From NCBI GenBank assembly GCA_024734555.1, contig JANPWX010000161.1:1872416-1936415 (forward strand): DNA of 64,000 nucleotides. Direction: 5' to 3'. Both the position numbers and the translations under genes were made by a program. Source of the DNA: Trochalopteron elliotii. Lineage: Eukaryota > Chordata > Aves > Passeriformes > Leiothrichidae. The notes under the pieces are model-generated. The model was not told where the DNA came from, made no database searches, and worked only from the letters and a program-made list of their open reading frames with translations. Below are positions 26,433 to 39,600 of this stretch, one piece after another; positions within the stretch are counted from its first letter, which is position 1, and the number at the start of each line of letters is the position of its first letter.

Positions 26433-26924
26433 ACAGTACACAAGTTGCCCAAGAGGAGATAAACTGCAGGAAATGAGCTCACAGGGAGGCAGCGGTGGGA
26501 GGGCAACTGCTCTGTCATGCATCCACCGTATAAGGCTCACTGTGGACCCTATTCATGGGTGCAGAGCCCTCGGAGAAGCCTTAGCTGACTGCAGTTTCCC
26601 CTTTTCAGCTCATTTCCTCCCAGGCATCCCCACTGTCACTGCCAGCTCCCCACACACACACGCAGCAAAGTGATGGGCTGCACATAACCAGAGATGGGCT
26701 GTGGGAGTGGGCCAGGGGGTGGTGCAGGAAATCCCCGTGCAGGTATTTGCATTTCCTCAGGCTTTGGAGGAGCATTTCCCACCATGTGTGACTGCCCAGG
26801 GGCTGTGACAGCAGCTGTCAAGGGGTAGCCTCAGCGGGGCCCACGGTGGTGAATCTCCTGTACCTTTGTGGTTCCGTGACTCACTGACATGACTCTGAGC
26901 TCAAAGTCTCAGCAGGACTGGCTG

Positions 26925-27051
26925 GTTTCATCCTGGAGTCGTGAGGGAGCTGGAGGAAGTGCTTGCTAGGCTGCTCTCCCTCATTTATGATCAATCCTGC
27001 ATAACTGGGAAGGTCCCGAATGACTGGAGGTTGTCCAGTGTGAGGCTCACC
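26925..27051 (+). mobile_element. CR1 LINE ORF2 fragment, left of LTR insertion
   Basis: One frame reads L-E-E-V-L-A-R-L-L-S-L-I-Y-D-Q-S-C and then D-W-R, which is the CR1 region just upstream of the reverse transcriptase core. It breaks off at the LTR-like element starting at 27052 and resumes beyond it. Confidence 0.75.
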
Positions 27052-27491
27052 TGATGCCTTCAGTTTTAGCTTTCATGTTTTCCAGATTCTGTACTGCAGT
27101 AGTGACTCTGAGCTTCATATCAAGTGTTAGCAGGTTCTCCTCACAGTTCAGTCACACAAAACAATCCTTTTCCAGCCCTAAAACCAAGGACACCATTGCA
27201 GCTTCAGGCCCCAAAAGCATAAACAACAATGAATTGAGGAGAGCAGTCTGGGAGGATGGGACTTCATAACCTGAAGCTGCAATTGGACAATTAACCCCAA
27301 TATATAAATGGACCAAAACCTATAGAAATGTGAAAACTCCTGACCCCTGGTCCATCTTGGGTGTAGCCACAGGAGGGCTCTTGTACTGCCCAAGGTGTGT
27401 CCTTTGAAGGCCTTTAAATAAATCCCTACTTTATTCCTTTAATACTGTCTGGCCTCTGTCCCAGGTAGCCTCTCAAGGCATCACTTAGCCC
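27052..27491 (+). mobile_element. Solo-LTR-like element, copy 2 (inside CR1)
   Basis: Near-identical to 17736-18174 in reverse orientation; only scattered substitutions are visible over about 435 bases. It starts TGATGCCTTCAG and ends AAGGCATCA before CTTAGCCC, with AATAAATCCC about 70 bases from the right end, so element sense is plus. It splits a CR1 copy into two parts, so it inserted later than the CR1. I could not define a clean target duplication. Confidence 0.75.
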
Positions 27492-28268
27492 ACAAAAAGG
27501 ATGTGGGGAGTGACAGGCCCATCAGCCTGGCCATGGTGCTCGGCAGGGTTCTGCAGCAGATCACCTTGAGTGCAGTCACAGAGCACACACAGGACAGCCA
27601 AGGGGGCACACCCAGCCAGCACAGCCTTAGGAAAGGCAGGTCCTGCCTCACCAACCTGATCTCCTTTTACAACCACCTGACCCGGCTGGTGGATGTGGAA
27701 AGGCTGTGGATGTGTCTACCTGGATTTCAGCAAAGCCTTTGACACCTTTGCCCACAGCATTTTTCTGGAAAAGCTGCAGCCCACGGCTTGGACAGGAGCA
27801 CTCTTGGCTGGGTGAAGGGCTGGCTGGATGGCTGGGCCCTGAGAGTGGTGGTGAAAGGTGCCACATCCAGTTGACATCAAGAGTGTCCCCAGGGATGAGT
27901 GCTTTTTAGCCTGGAGGAGGCTCAGGTGACCTCATCACTCTCTACAACCACCTGAAAGGAGATTGTAACCAGGTGAGGCTTGGCCTGTTCTCCCAGGCTA
28001 TTTGTGTTAGGACAAGAGGACACAGCCCTAAGCTGCACCAGGGGAGGTTCAGGTTGGACATTTGGAGGAATTTCTACACAGAAGGGGTGACAGGACACTG
28101 GAATGGGCTGCCCTGGGAGATGGTGGAGTCACTGCCCCTGGAGGTGTCTGAGGACTGGACACAGCACTCAGTGCCGTGGTCTGAGTAACAAGGTGGTGTT
28201 GGGTCATGGGTTGGACTAGCTGATCTCAGAGGTCTTTCCCGACCCAAATGACACTGCAATTCTGTGAC
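27492..28268 (+). pseudogene. CR1 LINE reverse transcriptase remnant with 3' end
   Basis: This continues the CR1 after the LTR. One frame carries R-P-I-S-L (RT motif 1 region), and a shifted frame carries Y-L-D-F-S-K-A-F-D-T at about 27717-27746, the RT motif A region. Frameshifts and an internal deletion near 27908 join RT sequence directly to the 3' part (YADD region missing). The 3' end reads 'ctgatctcagaggtctttcc' and ends near 28268. It is a dead copy. Confidence 0.85.
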
Positions 28269-31200
28269 AAACACTGCAGGAGGAGGCACATACAGATGTC
28301 ATGTACCCAGATAGCACCGAATCCTCTCTGTTATTCCATGGACACGTAATTGATTGTCCCCAGCCCAGCAAGGGGAAAAGCAGCATCCTCATGCCACGTG
28401 AGATGCCAGACCCTCTCCCCAGGCAAGCTCTTACTTGGGGGACACGTCAGGGACACACATCAGCCTTTGTGCTTGGAGGGTGATGAGCTTCTGCCTGGTG
28501 ATCCAAGGAAGGAATTAGACTTTAGATGATGTGCCTTAAATAGAAAACTCACTCCTGAAGTGAGCAGAAAACCATAGATAAGGGTGATGTAAAGATATTG
28601 TTAAACCGCCAAGGAATTTCCCCAACAGAGCAACAGAGAGAGATGTGGTGGCAGCCACAGCCCCCCCCCCCCCGATCTCCCTGATCCCCCACCTCAGCCT
28701 CTGCCAGACTCACACAGCCACCACGGTGCCAGGGGATTTCCAGAAGACCCAAGCACAGACAGGAGCCTCCCGCAGCAGCACACCATGGGCTGGCCCCATG
28801 GCACTGTGGGCATTCGTTTGCACCCTTGGTAATGGCCCCACGGTGCCCACTCAGCCAGCTGTGCACTGTGGAGAGGAGATATTGGCCATACCCTGGCACC
28901 CACAGGGGCTGGGAGGAGATGTGATGTGGCATCAGCATCCAGACTGCTGCTTCTTGGCAGTCGTGCTCAGGTTTGCAGCCCAGAGCTCCCACAGCTGTTC
29001 AGTGATGATTGGGGGGGTGGCTGCTCCCTCCCTCTGCCTTGGTGCCCGCCTGTCCTGTGTGCCCACCACTTCTCTGGCCCCTGGAATGGATTGGGGTCCC
29101 TGCAATGGCAGCTCTGGATTTGGCAGTGATGCCAAGTGGGGCTGCCACACCTGCCCCTGGGTTTTTTGGGTCAATGCAGCTGCCCAGCTGTGACAAGCCC
29201 TGGGACTGCTGCTGTGAGCAAGGACACTGGTGGCCCAGGGAACACAGCTGCTTCAGAGGGACAGGCTGAGACCCCCCCCACCTGGGCACTGCAGCAAAAG
29301 GGGGCTTTTGGAACCCACTTCTGTGCCACAGGAGAGCAGCTACAACCTCCCAGATCCCCAGCTCCATGGACCTCCTGAAAGGCATGGGCACTGCCCACAG
29401 CCTTCTCCTGCATGGCTGCCACCACTTCTTCCTGCTCACTCAGCCCCTGGACTTCTCCAGACTTTAAACAACCTGGGGCAAACTGCACCTGCTCCACTAG
29501 AGCAGCACAAGGCAGCAGCAGTGTTACCCTGCCAAGGGAGCAAACGTGCCTCAGACATGACCCAGACATGCCTTTATGCTCTGCTCTTTGAAAGAAATCC
29601 CTAGTGCTTCTCTTTCTCCTCAGTCTCAGTTTGAAAAGCAGCTCCAGTTCCTCCCTCTCACCTGTGACACCGACAAGGAGCACAAGCCCATGCCCAGGGC
29701 ATTCTCATGCTGGAGGGTGCTGGGATCACAGGGGTGGGATACACCTAGAGCACTGATATCAGCCCAGCAGAGAGGGCAGCTTGAGACCAAGGACATGTTT
29801 CTGCAGGAACTGGAAGTCTTGTTCTCATCAAAACCTGTGATGGTCAGAATCATGCCAGCCAGTTCAGCCCAGCCTCTAGGTAAAGGACCACATTTTCCCC
29901 TGTGGTTACCATTTTCAGAAAGCATTAACCAATGAACAATGAAAGCCCCAGAAAGCAGAAGCTGTGACTAATGGTCTTTGAGTTTTCTCCAAGTTTAATA
30001 TCAGAACAAAATACAATTACAGGAATAGGAATTAGACCAGACAGTGAATGAAGGGCTGCTGGGAGTGCCAAGATGCTCCTCCATGGCCTGGACAATCTGG
30101 TGTTTAGGCAGTCAGGCCCATCCATTTATTTGTCACATAATCCCTTTCAGTAGTAGCAAAAGCAAGAGCCACAAAGTGCTCAGGGGAGCAGATGTGTGTC
30201 CTCACCACAATGCCAACAAAGACACCCATGTGAGCTGTGCTCTGCCTGCTCCTCTCCCAGCCTCCATCAGCACCTCAGGACATGCAGCTTGTGCTTCCAC
30301 AACACTGGCTCCACGCCTGGCCTGACACCTCTGCCCCAGTGCACCTCGAGCACCTTTGAGGCTGAGCAAGGAGCTTCAGAAGGGGACCCATGAGATTATT
30401 CCCACAGCCCAGGCAGAGGCACAGCTGTGGTTAGGCACCAGCTCTGAGGTGCAGCTCATTTGCACTGTGCGCCTTCCTCAACCGCTTTGATGTGGCAGTG
30501 AGGGTCTGCCTCGGGCTGCAGGAGCCCAGCCCACCCTCTGGGGAACTGATCACTGCCATCCAGGCAGCCTGGCTGGCTGCAGGCACAGCCCTGCTCCCCC
30601 TGACCCCACTGTGGCCAGCTGAGCCAGCAGCAGTGTGACATGCTGGGGACATGGCCCCACTTGTCCATCACCAACGTCCCAGGAGCCAGTGAGGGTTTGG
30701 GTGGGGGACACAGGTGGGGAGGGCACTGGGGAGGCTGCTCCTTCCTCTGCACATGCTTTCATGTCATTTCTGGAAGACAGGGCAGGGGGTTGGTGGTCAG
30801 AATTATCTTTCACCAAGTTACTGCTCAGTCCTGCTGAGCTCACTCCTGTGGTGTCTCTCATCCAGACAGCCCATTCATCTTGGGATTGTCTTTTCCTTAA
30901 AACAAAACATAAGCCAAGCCTAAAAGGTTCCCAGTGCAATTGTTTTATCAGAACTGTCTGGCTATAGCCACTGATTAATGACTAAAAAAAAGAAATAGCA
31001 AAGTTGGTTCAAGTCTTGAGAGACTCGATATCAGTATTTCAAAGTGTGATTTCCAAACAGCACTGGCTGCTCTGTATTAATGATGCTCTTGGGATTTTGT
31101 TTGCTTTATTCCTTTAATTTTTGGCTGTGGATGCGTAAGCCAAGTTTTAATGAGATCAGCAATGTGCAGGGTCAGCTCCTCCCTTGAGCACTGGTGTGGA

Positions 31201-34200
31201 GGAGGTCACTTTACACGGATCCGGAGTGTGGATTTGCTCCCTACAATGCCAAAGCAAATACATCCACCACTTGTACACCAAATCCTTGGGAGCTGGAAAT
31301 GGGAGACTGGGATGGGCTGTAAAACCCCCATGCAGCAGGGAACAGCCAGGCTGAGCCTTCAAAACAGGGCACTTTCAGAGTGCACCTGCTGGCACAAACA
31401 CAGTGGGTGTCTGTCACCCACAGCTGCTGACCAGCCACAGATGGGCTGTGCTCAGGTGGTTTTTCAGTGTGCCTGTGTGTGCTGATGGGCTTTTATCTTT
31501 GTCTCTCTTGGTTTTTTCCACTTATGGGCATCCTGAAGACTCAAATGACACAAACCCCCCATCAGTGTCCAAGCACTAGGGATTTTCTGCAGCTGGAGCC
31601 CACAAAACCACGAGGCCAGAGGAGCAGCTGCCCTGACAGGCACTGACGTGTCCCTCTGGCAGAGACTGCACCCATGGCTCAAGGGGTCTCCTCTGAGAGA
31701 ACACCCTAAATCAAGCCTTGTCTGCTGAGTTTTGCTGGGAAGCTCCAGGAAATTGCAAGAGAACTGTTTTGGCAACAGTGATGGGCTTCCCAGCCATCCC
31801 CACATCCTTCACAGGGCAGGTCAGAGGGTCAGAAAACCACAGGAGTTGGTGCACAGCCCCATGCTGATCCCTGCACCCAGGTGCCTGAGCAAAGGCCACC
31901 CCCAACACTTCCTGGGGCCTGGAGACTGGGTTCTATCCTTCCTTCCTGTCTGCTCCCCATATTAGCTTTTCCAACATTTCTAATGAAAAAAAAAGCCTTA
32001 CCACACTGGGATGTGCTGCTCAAGGCCCTGCTGTCCCAGGGACAAGGGCACGTGGTTTGGCTCTCTGCTAACAGGATTTAGGACTTGCTGTACCAGTATC
32101 CACAGGCTGGTTTGAGGCAGCAGAGTAAATACTTGGGGTTTTTGCTCCAAGGGCTTCTTACCCCCATTTTTTAGCACTACCAACACAAAAAGTTGTGAGA
32201 TGCAGCCACTCCTGTTCCCCAGGTTGGCTCCCCAGGGCTCTGTGCAACACCTGTGACAGCTCCAGAAGGGTCACCAAGACAAAGCTCTGCTCTGACACCT
32301 CTGTCTTGCCTCCCTCCACTGCTGGTGGATGTACTGGCAGAATAAGGGAGCCACACACATCTACTGCCTCCAGGGAAGGTCTGGCCCAGCTCTCACACAC
32401 CTCCTGCTCACAGGTTCCAGGGGAAACCACAGAGTCCAGCTGAGACACTTGGCAGAGCAGGACGAATTCAGAGATGAATCTCCAACACATGAGAAAGGAG
32501 AATGACCCTGCAGCATCAATCCTTTAGTGAGTCATCAGAAAAACAGCAAGGGCTGCACCTGCACCAGGCACTCCCAGGGGACAGCAGCAGAGCCAGGCTC
32601 TTGCTCCCCCTTTTCCTGTCTTGAGGGAATGCAGGGAGTGGATAAGAATTGTTCTGAAGACATTTATTATGGAGTTATTCAATACTCTATTTATTATAGA
32701 GCTAAACCCCACATTTGACAACTTAGAACAAACTTCTGGTGAGTATTTTAGAGAGGCTAGAGACAGAGGCAAAAATAAAGCATGCTGAGATGCCTTTTGC
32801 TTTCTTTGTGGTGGGAAAACAGCATTTTAATGAGAAATTCAAGTTTCAGTCAAAGAAGAAGTCTGAAATATTTATGTTGCTCTAGGGAAAAATCGAGTGG
32901 CTGCTCCCATCGACAATACACCAACAGGCTATAAATATCTGAAAATCAAGCCTACATTTCACAGAAATACTACACTGCACAGACAAGCACCTGCTGCTCC
33001 TCTGCCAAATCCATCTGGATATAAATAGAAGTACAGGGAAGTTGGCTCAGCAGGAGCCAAACCCCTTCCTGAGATGCAGAGCTGGCCAGCTGTGCACACG
33101 GAGACAGGAGCAGGGAAGAACACACACCTCTGGCCAGGACTTGGCAGGAATCCTGCTGACCCATTCCAAAACAGGGTTTAAAAGCCTTCAAAGGATTCAA
33201 AGAGGTTACAGGGTGCTCCATGGAAAGGCCAGCAGCCCTTCCTGTGAGATGAAAGCGGCCCCAGCTCCGGCTCGTTGCTCTTACCACAGTGGCATTTCAG
33301 AAGTGGCTGTCGTTGCACAAAAAGCAGATATCTGATTGTGGGAGTCTTTATTTAACAACACACCAGCCCATCGCTGGGAAACTGGTTTCAGAAATTCAAA
33401 TGGAAACAGTGTTTTTTAATTATAACCAACACAGCCTCAGCAAGGCAAGGCCAAAGTCTGGGAGCAAGGGTTTGGCTGTTTCAGGGTGTTGAGGTGGGTT
33501 GCATTCACATTCCTGGCATCCTGCTTGGCATGCAAGTGGAAAGGTTTGGTCACACTGAAGCTGGGTCCAGCAGCTGAAACTGTCTGAAAAATAACAGATT
33601 TTCTTTCTGACTGCTATGCTCCCAGGGATGCAGATCACATTGATCATTTCTGGGATGAGATGAACAACTTCACCCCAACCCAGGCCATGAAGCAAGTCTG
33701 GTGAAGATCTCGAGCACTTTTTCCCCCTGTCCATGAGGTAGCCAGTGGTTTTTCACTACAGCTCTAGAAGTGGAAGCAGAAGCAAATAGAAACTCCAAAA
33801 GTGACAACTTTCAGTACACTGCACAGTTCCTACGGGGTTAAGAGCATATGATGCAATTCTCACTCTTGAGGACATGGCAGGTGATGTCTTATCCCTTCCC
33901 TTCTGTTTTTCCATATTCTGGCATGACTGTAACAAACTCCAGGCCTGCAGCAAGAGGCATGGGTCAGAGGAAAAATCCTTTAGTGGTGAAGCCACTAAAA
34001 AGTACACCAGGTTGTCCAAGATAACTTTGAAGTTCCACTGAAGGTTTCTGAGCTAACATCTGTCGGGAACAGTTTTGCTCACGCTCAGCTTGCCACAGAA
34101 CTGGCAGGTTCTGGGTGGCTCTTGGGGCAGATGACAGACCCTGCCAAACTACTTTCTGTGCTGCTTTGAAGTTCAGCAGTGTTATTCATTTTAGAGGGCT

Positions 34201-34445
34201 GACTGCTGTAGTGAAGACAGACAGGGCCTGTCATAGCCTCACAGTGATACCTGTCAGTACCAGCACCCTGCTCTCAGGGCAGGGCTCCAAGAAAAACCTT
34301 CACTGGCTACATGGTCACACACCAGAACTGGAAATGGCACCACTTCTCTGGTCTCATCTCTGGAAATAAACCATCTGCTCTAAATTTGAGCTTGGCTCTT
34401 CTTCCAGCAGGGGGTGGAAAAGCAGCCTCCAAAGAGCCACGGGGA
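28269..34445. other. Gene-poor intergenic stretch
   Basis: No gene was recognised. A run of 13 C lies at 28661-28673. The region from 28600 to 30800 is moderately GC-rich with overlapping open frames (up to 182 codons) in several phases, none with a domain or splice context. Confidence 0.5.
28661..28673 (+). repeat. Poly-C run
   Basis: Thirteen consecutive C bases. Length is likely to vary or be misread. Confidence 0.9.
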
Positions 34446-34563
34446 TGAGCTCTCTGAGTTGGTTAGAGCATAGTGCTCATAATGGGTGTGATATGGGCCA
34501 TTCCCTTAAGTGTTGGACTCCTGATCCTTGTGGCTCCCTTCCAGCTCAGAATATTCTGTGATC
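34446..34563 (+). mobile_element. tRNA-derived SINE with CR1-like tail (passerine type)
   Basis: The head 'gagttggttagagcatagtg' followed by 'ctcataatg' resembles tRNA-Ile with its A box. It is followed by 'atatgggccattcccttaag', 'tgttggactcctgatccttg' and the CR1-like end 'cttccagctcagaatattct'. The B-box part is deleted, so this copy cannot be a functional tRNA. The architecture is that of TguSINE1, known from passerines. Confidence 0.75.
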
Positions 34564-36237
34564 CCTGGCAGCTCCATGACCCAAGAAGCCTCTAAAGCAT
34601 TGTTTCTCACAAAAACTCACTTAATGGGAAAGTGCTTTGAGAACGTGTGCCTTTCAGTTTTCAGATCTCTGCAATGCAGGTGACACGAGCTCCTTGTTTG
34701 AGCCTTTGTTGTGCAGCAGGCTTACCAAACACCCCACTCAGTCAGTGTGGAATAGATGACTTGGCTCTTCAGAACACAGCTCAGGCAAACAGGAGGGAGA
34801 TTCTGGTGCCACACTTAGCATTTTGTTTCAGAGCCCGCCTGTGATGCTGTCAGAGGCTGGGTGCTTTCTTCAGATCTGAGATCCTCACAGCTACCCCAGA
34901 GTTTCTAGCAAACAAACTTAATGCTTTCATTTTACACCAGAAGCATCACAACTATCTGGGAAATCTCCCTCCCACACCTCACAGTCTGTATTTTGGGTGG
35001 CTTGATGATCTCACCACCATACAGTTACTAAGGTTAAACACAGCTTTTAAAAACTCTCATGTAAAAGCCACTGAGGTCAACTTTTAAGCTCAGGCTTGCT
35101 CTGACCAGCTTAAATACAGAAAAACCAAGCAGTCGAAAGAAGAGGATCAAAAGAAATCATCCATCTTTTCTCCCCCAATCCCCTCTTAAGCACACACTGC
35201 CAGACCTACCTACAAGTGCTCCCATCCTGCCAGGCCCTGCTGCAGCTGTGTGTCCTTGCCTTTCCCAGTTTCTTCACAATCCTGAAATTATCTTCTCACA
35301 GAGAGCCACCAATACCTGCCCAGACATTGCCTCTTGCTATGCCTGACTCCACAGCACGTCCCAAAGGAAAGCCAGGAACACACAGCTGCACAGCCACTTG
35401 TTAATGCTGGTGCAACATGAACAGTCACAGGGGTCAGGAAAAGAAGTTATAAAAACAGTAACTGGGAAGAAACATCTGTGATCTTCACCCTCCTCAGTCC
35501 TGGGGGTATAGCAGAGAAGAAAACCTCACAAGAAATATGACAGCCCTCCCATCCAAATACATTCCAAATAGGAAAACCAGAATGAAGTGGAACCATGAGC
35601 TTCCCCTTTCATATTGCCCCAGAAGCAGCTGCTTCAATTCCATTGATCTGGAGGCACAGTAGGTGAGTCATACTTCAGTAGGTACCTCCATGTTTGAGGT
35701 CAAACCCAGGTCACGTAGCAATTAAGACACTTTAATGGCATTTTCTTTCTAATAAGCTAGTTCCCACAGCTGACTCAGGAATACAGTAGAGTACCTGAAA
35801 CCCAGGTGGAATTTCTCCTTTAACACAGTGATCTGCACATCTCCTCTGTGGAGAGATGTGGCTGCATAATTTCATAATGAAGTAATACAAGGCTGCATAC
35901 TTTTACAAGGAAGTGATAGGAGACATTCGTTCATGCTGCAAATCCAAGGAGTCTCCAATACCAAGACAATTCCCTTTTTGCTTTGTTTTGTCAGTTTCTA
36001 ATCAGATGCTGCCCTGGCAGAAGAGGAACAGTGTCAGCTTAGAGAATTGTTCATCTTCACAAAAGCCCACCCCACAACCAGTTAATGAAAAGGATCCCAC
36101 AAGCTGCAACAGGCCTCTGGAGTCTGAGCTCAAGAGGGAAACTACCTGAGAGGGGAGGACAAGGAGGCAGATTCTCCATGCCCACAAAAGAAGGCAAAAG
36201 CACACCTTATTTAAAATCAATTCTTTCCACTCTCACA
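34564..36237. other. Intergenic region downstream of TADA1
   Basis: No gene, conserved exon or clear repeat was recognised between the SINE and the TADA1 polyadenylation signal. Confidence 0.6.
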
Positions 36238-36243
36238 TTTATT
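36238..36243 (-). terminator. TADA1: Polyadenylation signal of TADA1
   Basis: AATAAA on the minus strand, 253 bases downstream of the TADA1 stop. It gives a short 3' UTR. The position is inferred from the motif only. Confidence 0.6.
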
Positions 36244-36495
36244 TTCCCTAAAAACAGTCCTTGCAAACATGTCTTGTTTCTCTTTTCCAATTCAGTGGCG
36301 TTGCTGCAAGTACTCCACGGCACATGACTCTGGAGAAGCAGAGAAGTGTCCCACAACTCAGTCCCATTTCCATAGGAAAAGCTGACTCATAAATCACATC
36401 ATCCTGGAGATGCTGACACAGGTTTGTAAGGAGCATCCAAATGCCAAGTCCAGGAGCAGGCTGGAGCCACCTGAGGCTGGCAGGGCTGCCCAGCT

Positions 36496-36648
36496 CTAGC
36501 AGAGCAGGAGGCCCTCCTTGGTCGCCAGGCGCTGCCGATGGATCTTGTCCTGCTGTAGCTCCTCGTGGTTTGGGTGCCAGAGTTTCATGACAATCCTCTC
36601 AATGTTTAGAGCATAGACTGTGTGTGCAGGGATCACTTCTTTGTGCAC
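36496..36648 (-). CDS. TADA1: TADA1 coding exon 8
   Basis: Acceptor TGCATTTCCAG. The exon encodes [10 protein letters not shown] through K-E-G-L-L-L-C and the stop, 50 residues. This is the conserved C-terminal helix region. Confidence 0.95.
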   Translation of the reverse strand: MHKEVIPAHTVYALNIERIVMKLWHPNHEELQQDKIHRQRLATKEGLLLC

Positions 36649-39600
36649 CTGGAAATGCATGTTGGAAAACAAGCTGCACACCTCCATACACATTTGCCAG
36701 TGTTGCCAGGGAATCACCCCCCTCTACCACAGGATGCTCCAGATGCCAGCTCTGCAGAGCAGGAACAAAGGGAATCTCACAGGGAGAGCTGCTCCCTGGC
36801 AGCACTGCCACAGCAGCCAGCACAGCACAACCACCTCTTACACCACTTTCTAAGGGAGTGCCATGTCAGGAAACAGTCATTTTGCTCTTGGGGTGGCAAT
36901 CAATAATTGGTCACCAAAACCGTAGAAACAACAATTCTGACTAAACAAGAGATGAATGCTTGATTACAGCTCTGTGGTGGGTACCCACAGCTGTGAGACA
37001 AAATCCCAGGGCCTGTTCACAACAGCAGAGATCAAGGGGAATTTCTCACAGCTAATTTTAGACATGCAAAGTAGGCAATGCCCCTACATCTGCCAGAGAG
37101 GGAGGGAACCAAAGCCATATAACCCCAATGAAAATTCACCCAGCTGACCTCAAATGCCTCCCCAGGGTTGGGGTGATCACAGCTAACCCAGTGCAGTGGC
37201 CTGCATGCCAGGACCAGGTATTCCCCTAAGTAGCCAGGTGGAACATGAGGAGTAAGAAGGGCCATGCCAGGTAAGTTATTTTGCTGCAGGACTGTCAAAA
37301 TCTGTCTAGCTCAGTTCTGATATAATCACTGCAGCCTTCCTGCAGAGGAAGTGTTCACCCACCTTGCACAGCTGTGAGACAGGTATTTCCTCATCAGCTC
37401 AAGGGGATCAGAACAGGCATTAAATCATGGGTTAACAGTGGGAACAAATCAAAGCCAAAGAATCTGAGAGGCAAAGAAGTAAAGAGACTATGGGAAGAGA
37501 AAACAAATGGGGATTTGCACATAAACCACACCTAAGACTGGCAGCTGGCACCCAGGGCAGCGCTGCCTGTGACACGAAGGTGTGACACCACCAGCTTACC
37601 TGCAATGCCTCAAAGAGGTCGTACATGTTGACTGGAGGCAGGGAGGCTGGCAGGGTGTCCCCAGAGCAGGCCAGGAGCAGGGCTGCCTGCTGCTCAGCAT
37701 CGTCAGGAGCGGGCGGGGGGGCCAGGCTCTGACCCGCCGAGGGCGTCGCACTGCCCGGGGGGCTGGGGGCAGAGCAGGCAGAAAACATCCCAGTCACAAA
37801 ACCAGCACCAGCTCTGGCTGTCACACAGCTGGGGCCTTGCTGTTCTGCACCAGCTGTGGCCCATATGTCCATAAAATTATTTCAGCTCTAATAAAAATTT
37901 CTTTTAAATTCCAGTTTAACAAGGAGTGTGGACTGACCCCCGCATGTTCCAGCCCCGCTTAAACGGTCTCAGTTGTGCAACTTTTGTTACTTGCAGCCAA
38001 TAGTTTCTACCCAGCATAAAAATTAAGACACACACAACATAAAAGTGAAACACTGGCCGTTAGGCAGAGTTGTTTGTAGTGCTACCATCAAATCTTAAAA
38101 CACCCACGACCTCCTGTCAACTGCTAGAAGATGCCACAGACAAACAAAACTGCCTTCTCATACACGAATGCTGCCAGACGCACTGCACAAACTCTTTGAC
38201 ACTAAGACTCCAAACAGGAAAGCCTAGAAGCCCTGCTAACTGAAAAGATGTGCCAAGGAACCATAAACACATTTGGATGCAAGAAATGACAGGATGGCAG
38301 CGTCCTGCAGGTCCTCACTGACACTTCAATCCTGCGGCACAATGGCTGTGTCTCCACAAAGGCAGAGAATTACTGAAGTCTCCAAAAAGCAGTAATAAAC
38401 TGCTGGACAAGCAGAAATAAGGGAGAGAGATGTAACACTGCCCTACAATCCAGTGCTGGGAAATCCCCATATTCTCACTCCCTGTTTAGCTGTACAATCC
38501 TTGACACCAATGCCTTCCTTAGTGTGCGACAGCAAGACGCCATCAACACACATGAAAGAAGAAACTGAGCCATGGAGTAATTCCAAGACTAGCAAAAACC
38601 AGGTACGTTATCAGTGTGCTGCCAGCTCCTTACCACTCAATTAAGTTGTTATAAGCAACAACACTGTTCTTCAGATATGGCTGAGGGTTGACATTGCTCC
38701 CAAAGGCATACTTGAAATGGCCATCCCTCAGACGATAGGCTTTCCTCCTGGATATCACTGAGGTCAGAATGTCCTTGAGGTGGTTCTGCAACGAAAAACA
38801 AATCCTGTGACATGTGCTAAATTATTCACTCATGGCTAGAAGGGCCTCACCAACTGGCAAGACAGAAGCAGTCCTGCTATGACCACAAGGATCTAAAGAT
38901 GGAAGGGAACCAATATCTGGACAAGCTACAGGATGTTTTCATTATTCAACACTTGGATACAGAGAACATGACACTTTGTGAGTACTGTAAGCATCAGCCT
39001 GTGAACTACTTTAATATGTGATGTCCTGCTTCAAATGTCAAAGGGCTGTCTTCAATGCTAGGAAATTCCCAACCCCTGTTTAAGATTTCAAAACTGACAC
39101 CAGATGTTACACTTGAACTGAAATACACACCCTGAAATGACAATGAAAAATCACTCACTCATCTTTTTCATTTGCCTGAAAAGTGCTGGAGAAGGAACAG
39201 TCTAAAAAAACCAAGCAAACAGCTTCTTAATTTGGCCTCACTCCCAGATGGGGAACTTGAGTTGGCCTTCACATGCTGAGTGCAGAAAGTCATCCACACA
39301 TCAAAGCTCCAACCAATGGCTGTGTCATTCCTGGGATGTGTAAAGTGATGCACCACCAATGGCCAAAGCTAAACCAGGGCTTCACCTGCAGGTATCACCT
39401 GATCCTGTCCCTTCATGGCCAGGCCAGACATTGTGCCTGTAACAGATTGCTTTTTATAGAACTGCTCAAACTGGCATTCCCTGGCATTCTGTCCCTGCTT
39501 TTAAGTGACAGGAGCAGCATTTTCCACAGCAGCTACTTAAGCATGCCTGGGGTACTGTGCAAGTACGTCAAAACTAACACTTGCAGGCAGAAGTCCAAGA

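Noticed and set aside
28549..30967. Cluster of overlapping open frames up to 182 codons
   Set aside because: Frames overlap on both strands with no family match, as expected for GC-rich non-coding DNA.
34446..34500. Possible tRNA-Ile gene
   Set aside because: Only the 5' part with the A-box region is present. The B box and T arm are deleted and a CR1 tail follows, so it is a SINE remnant.
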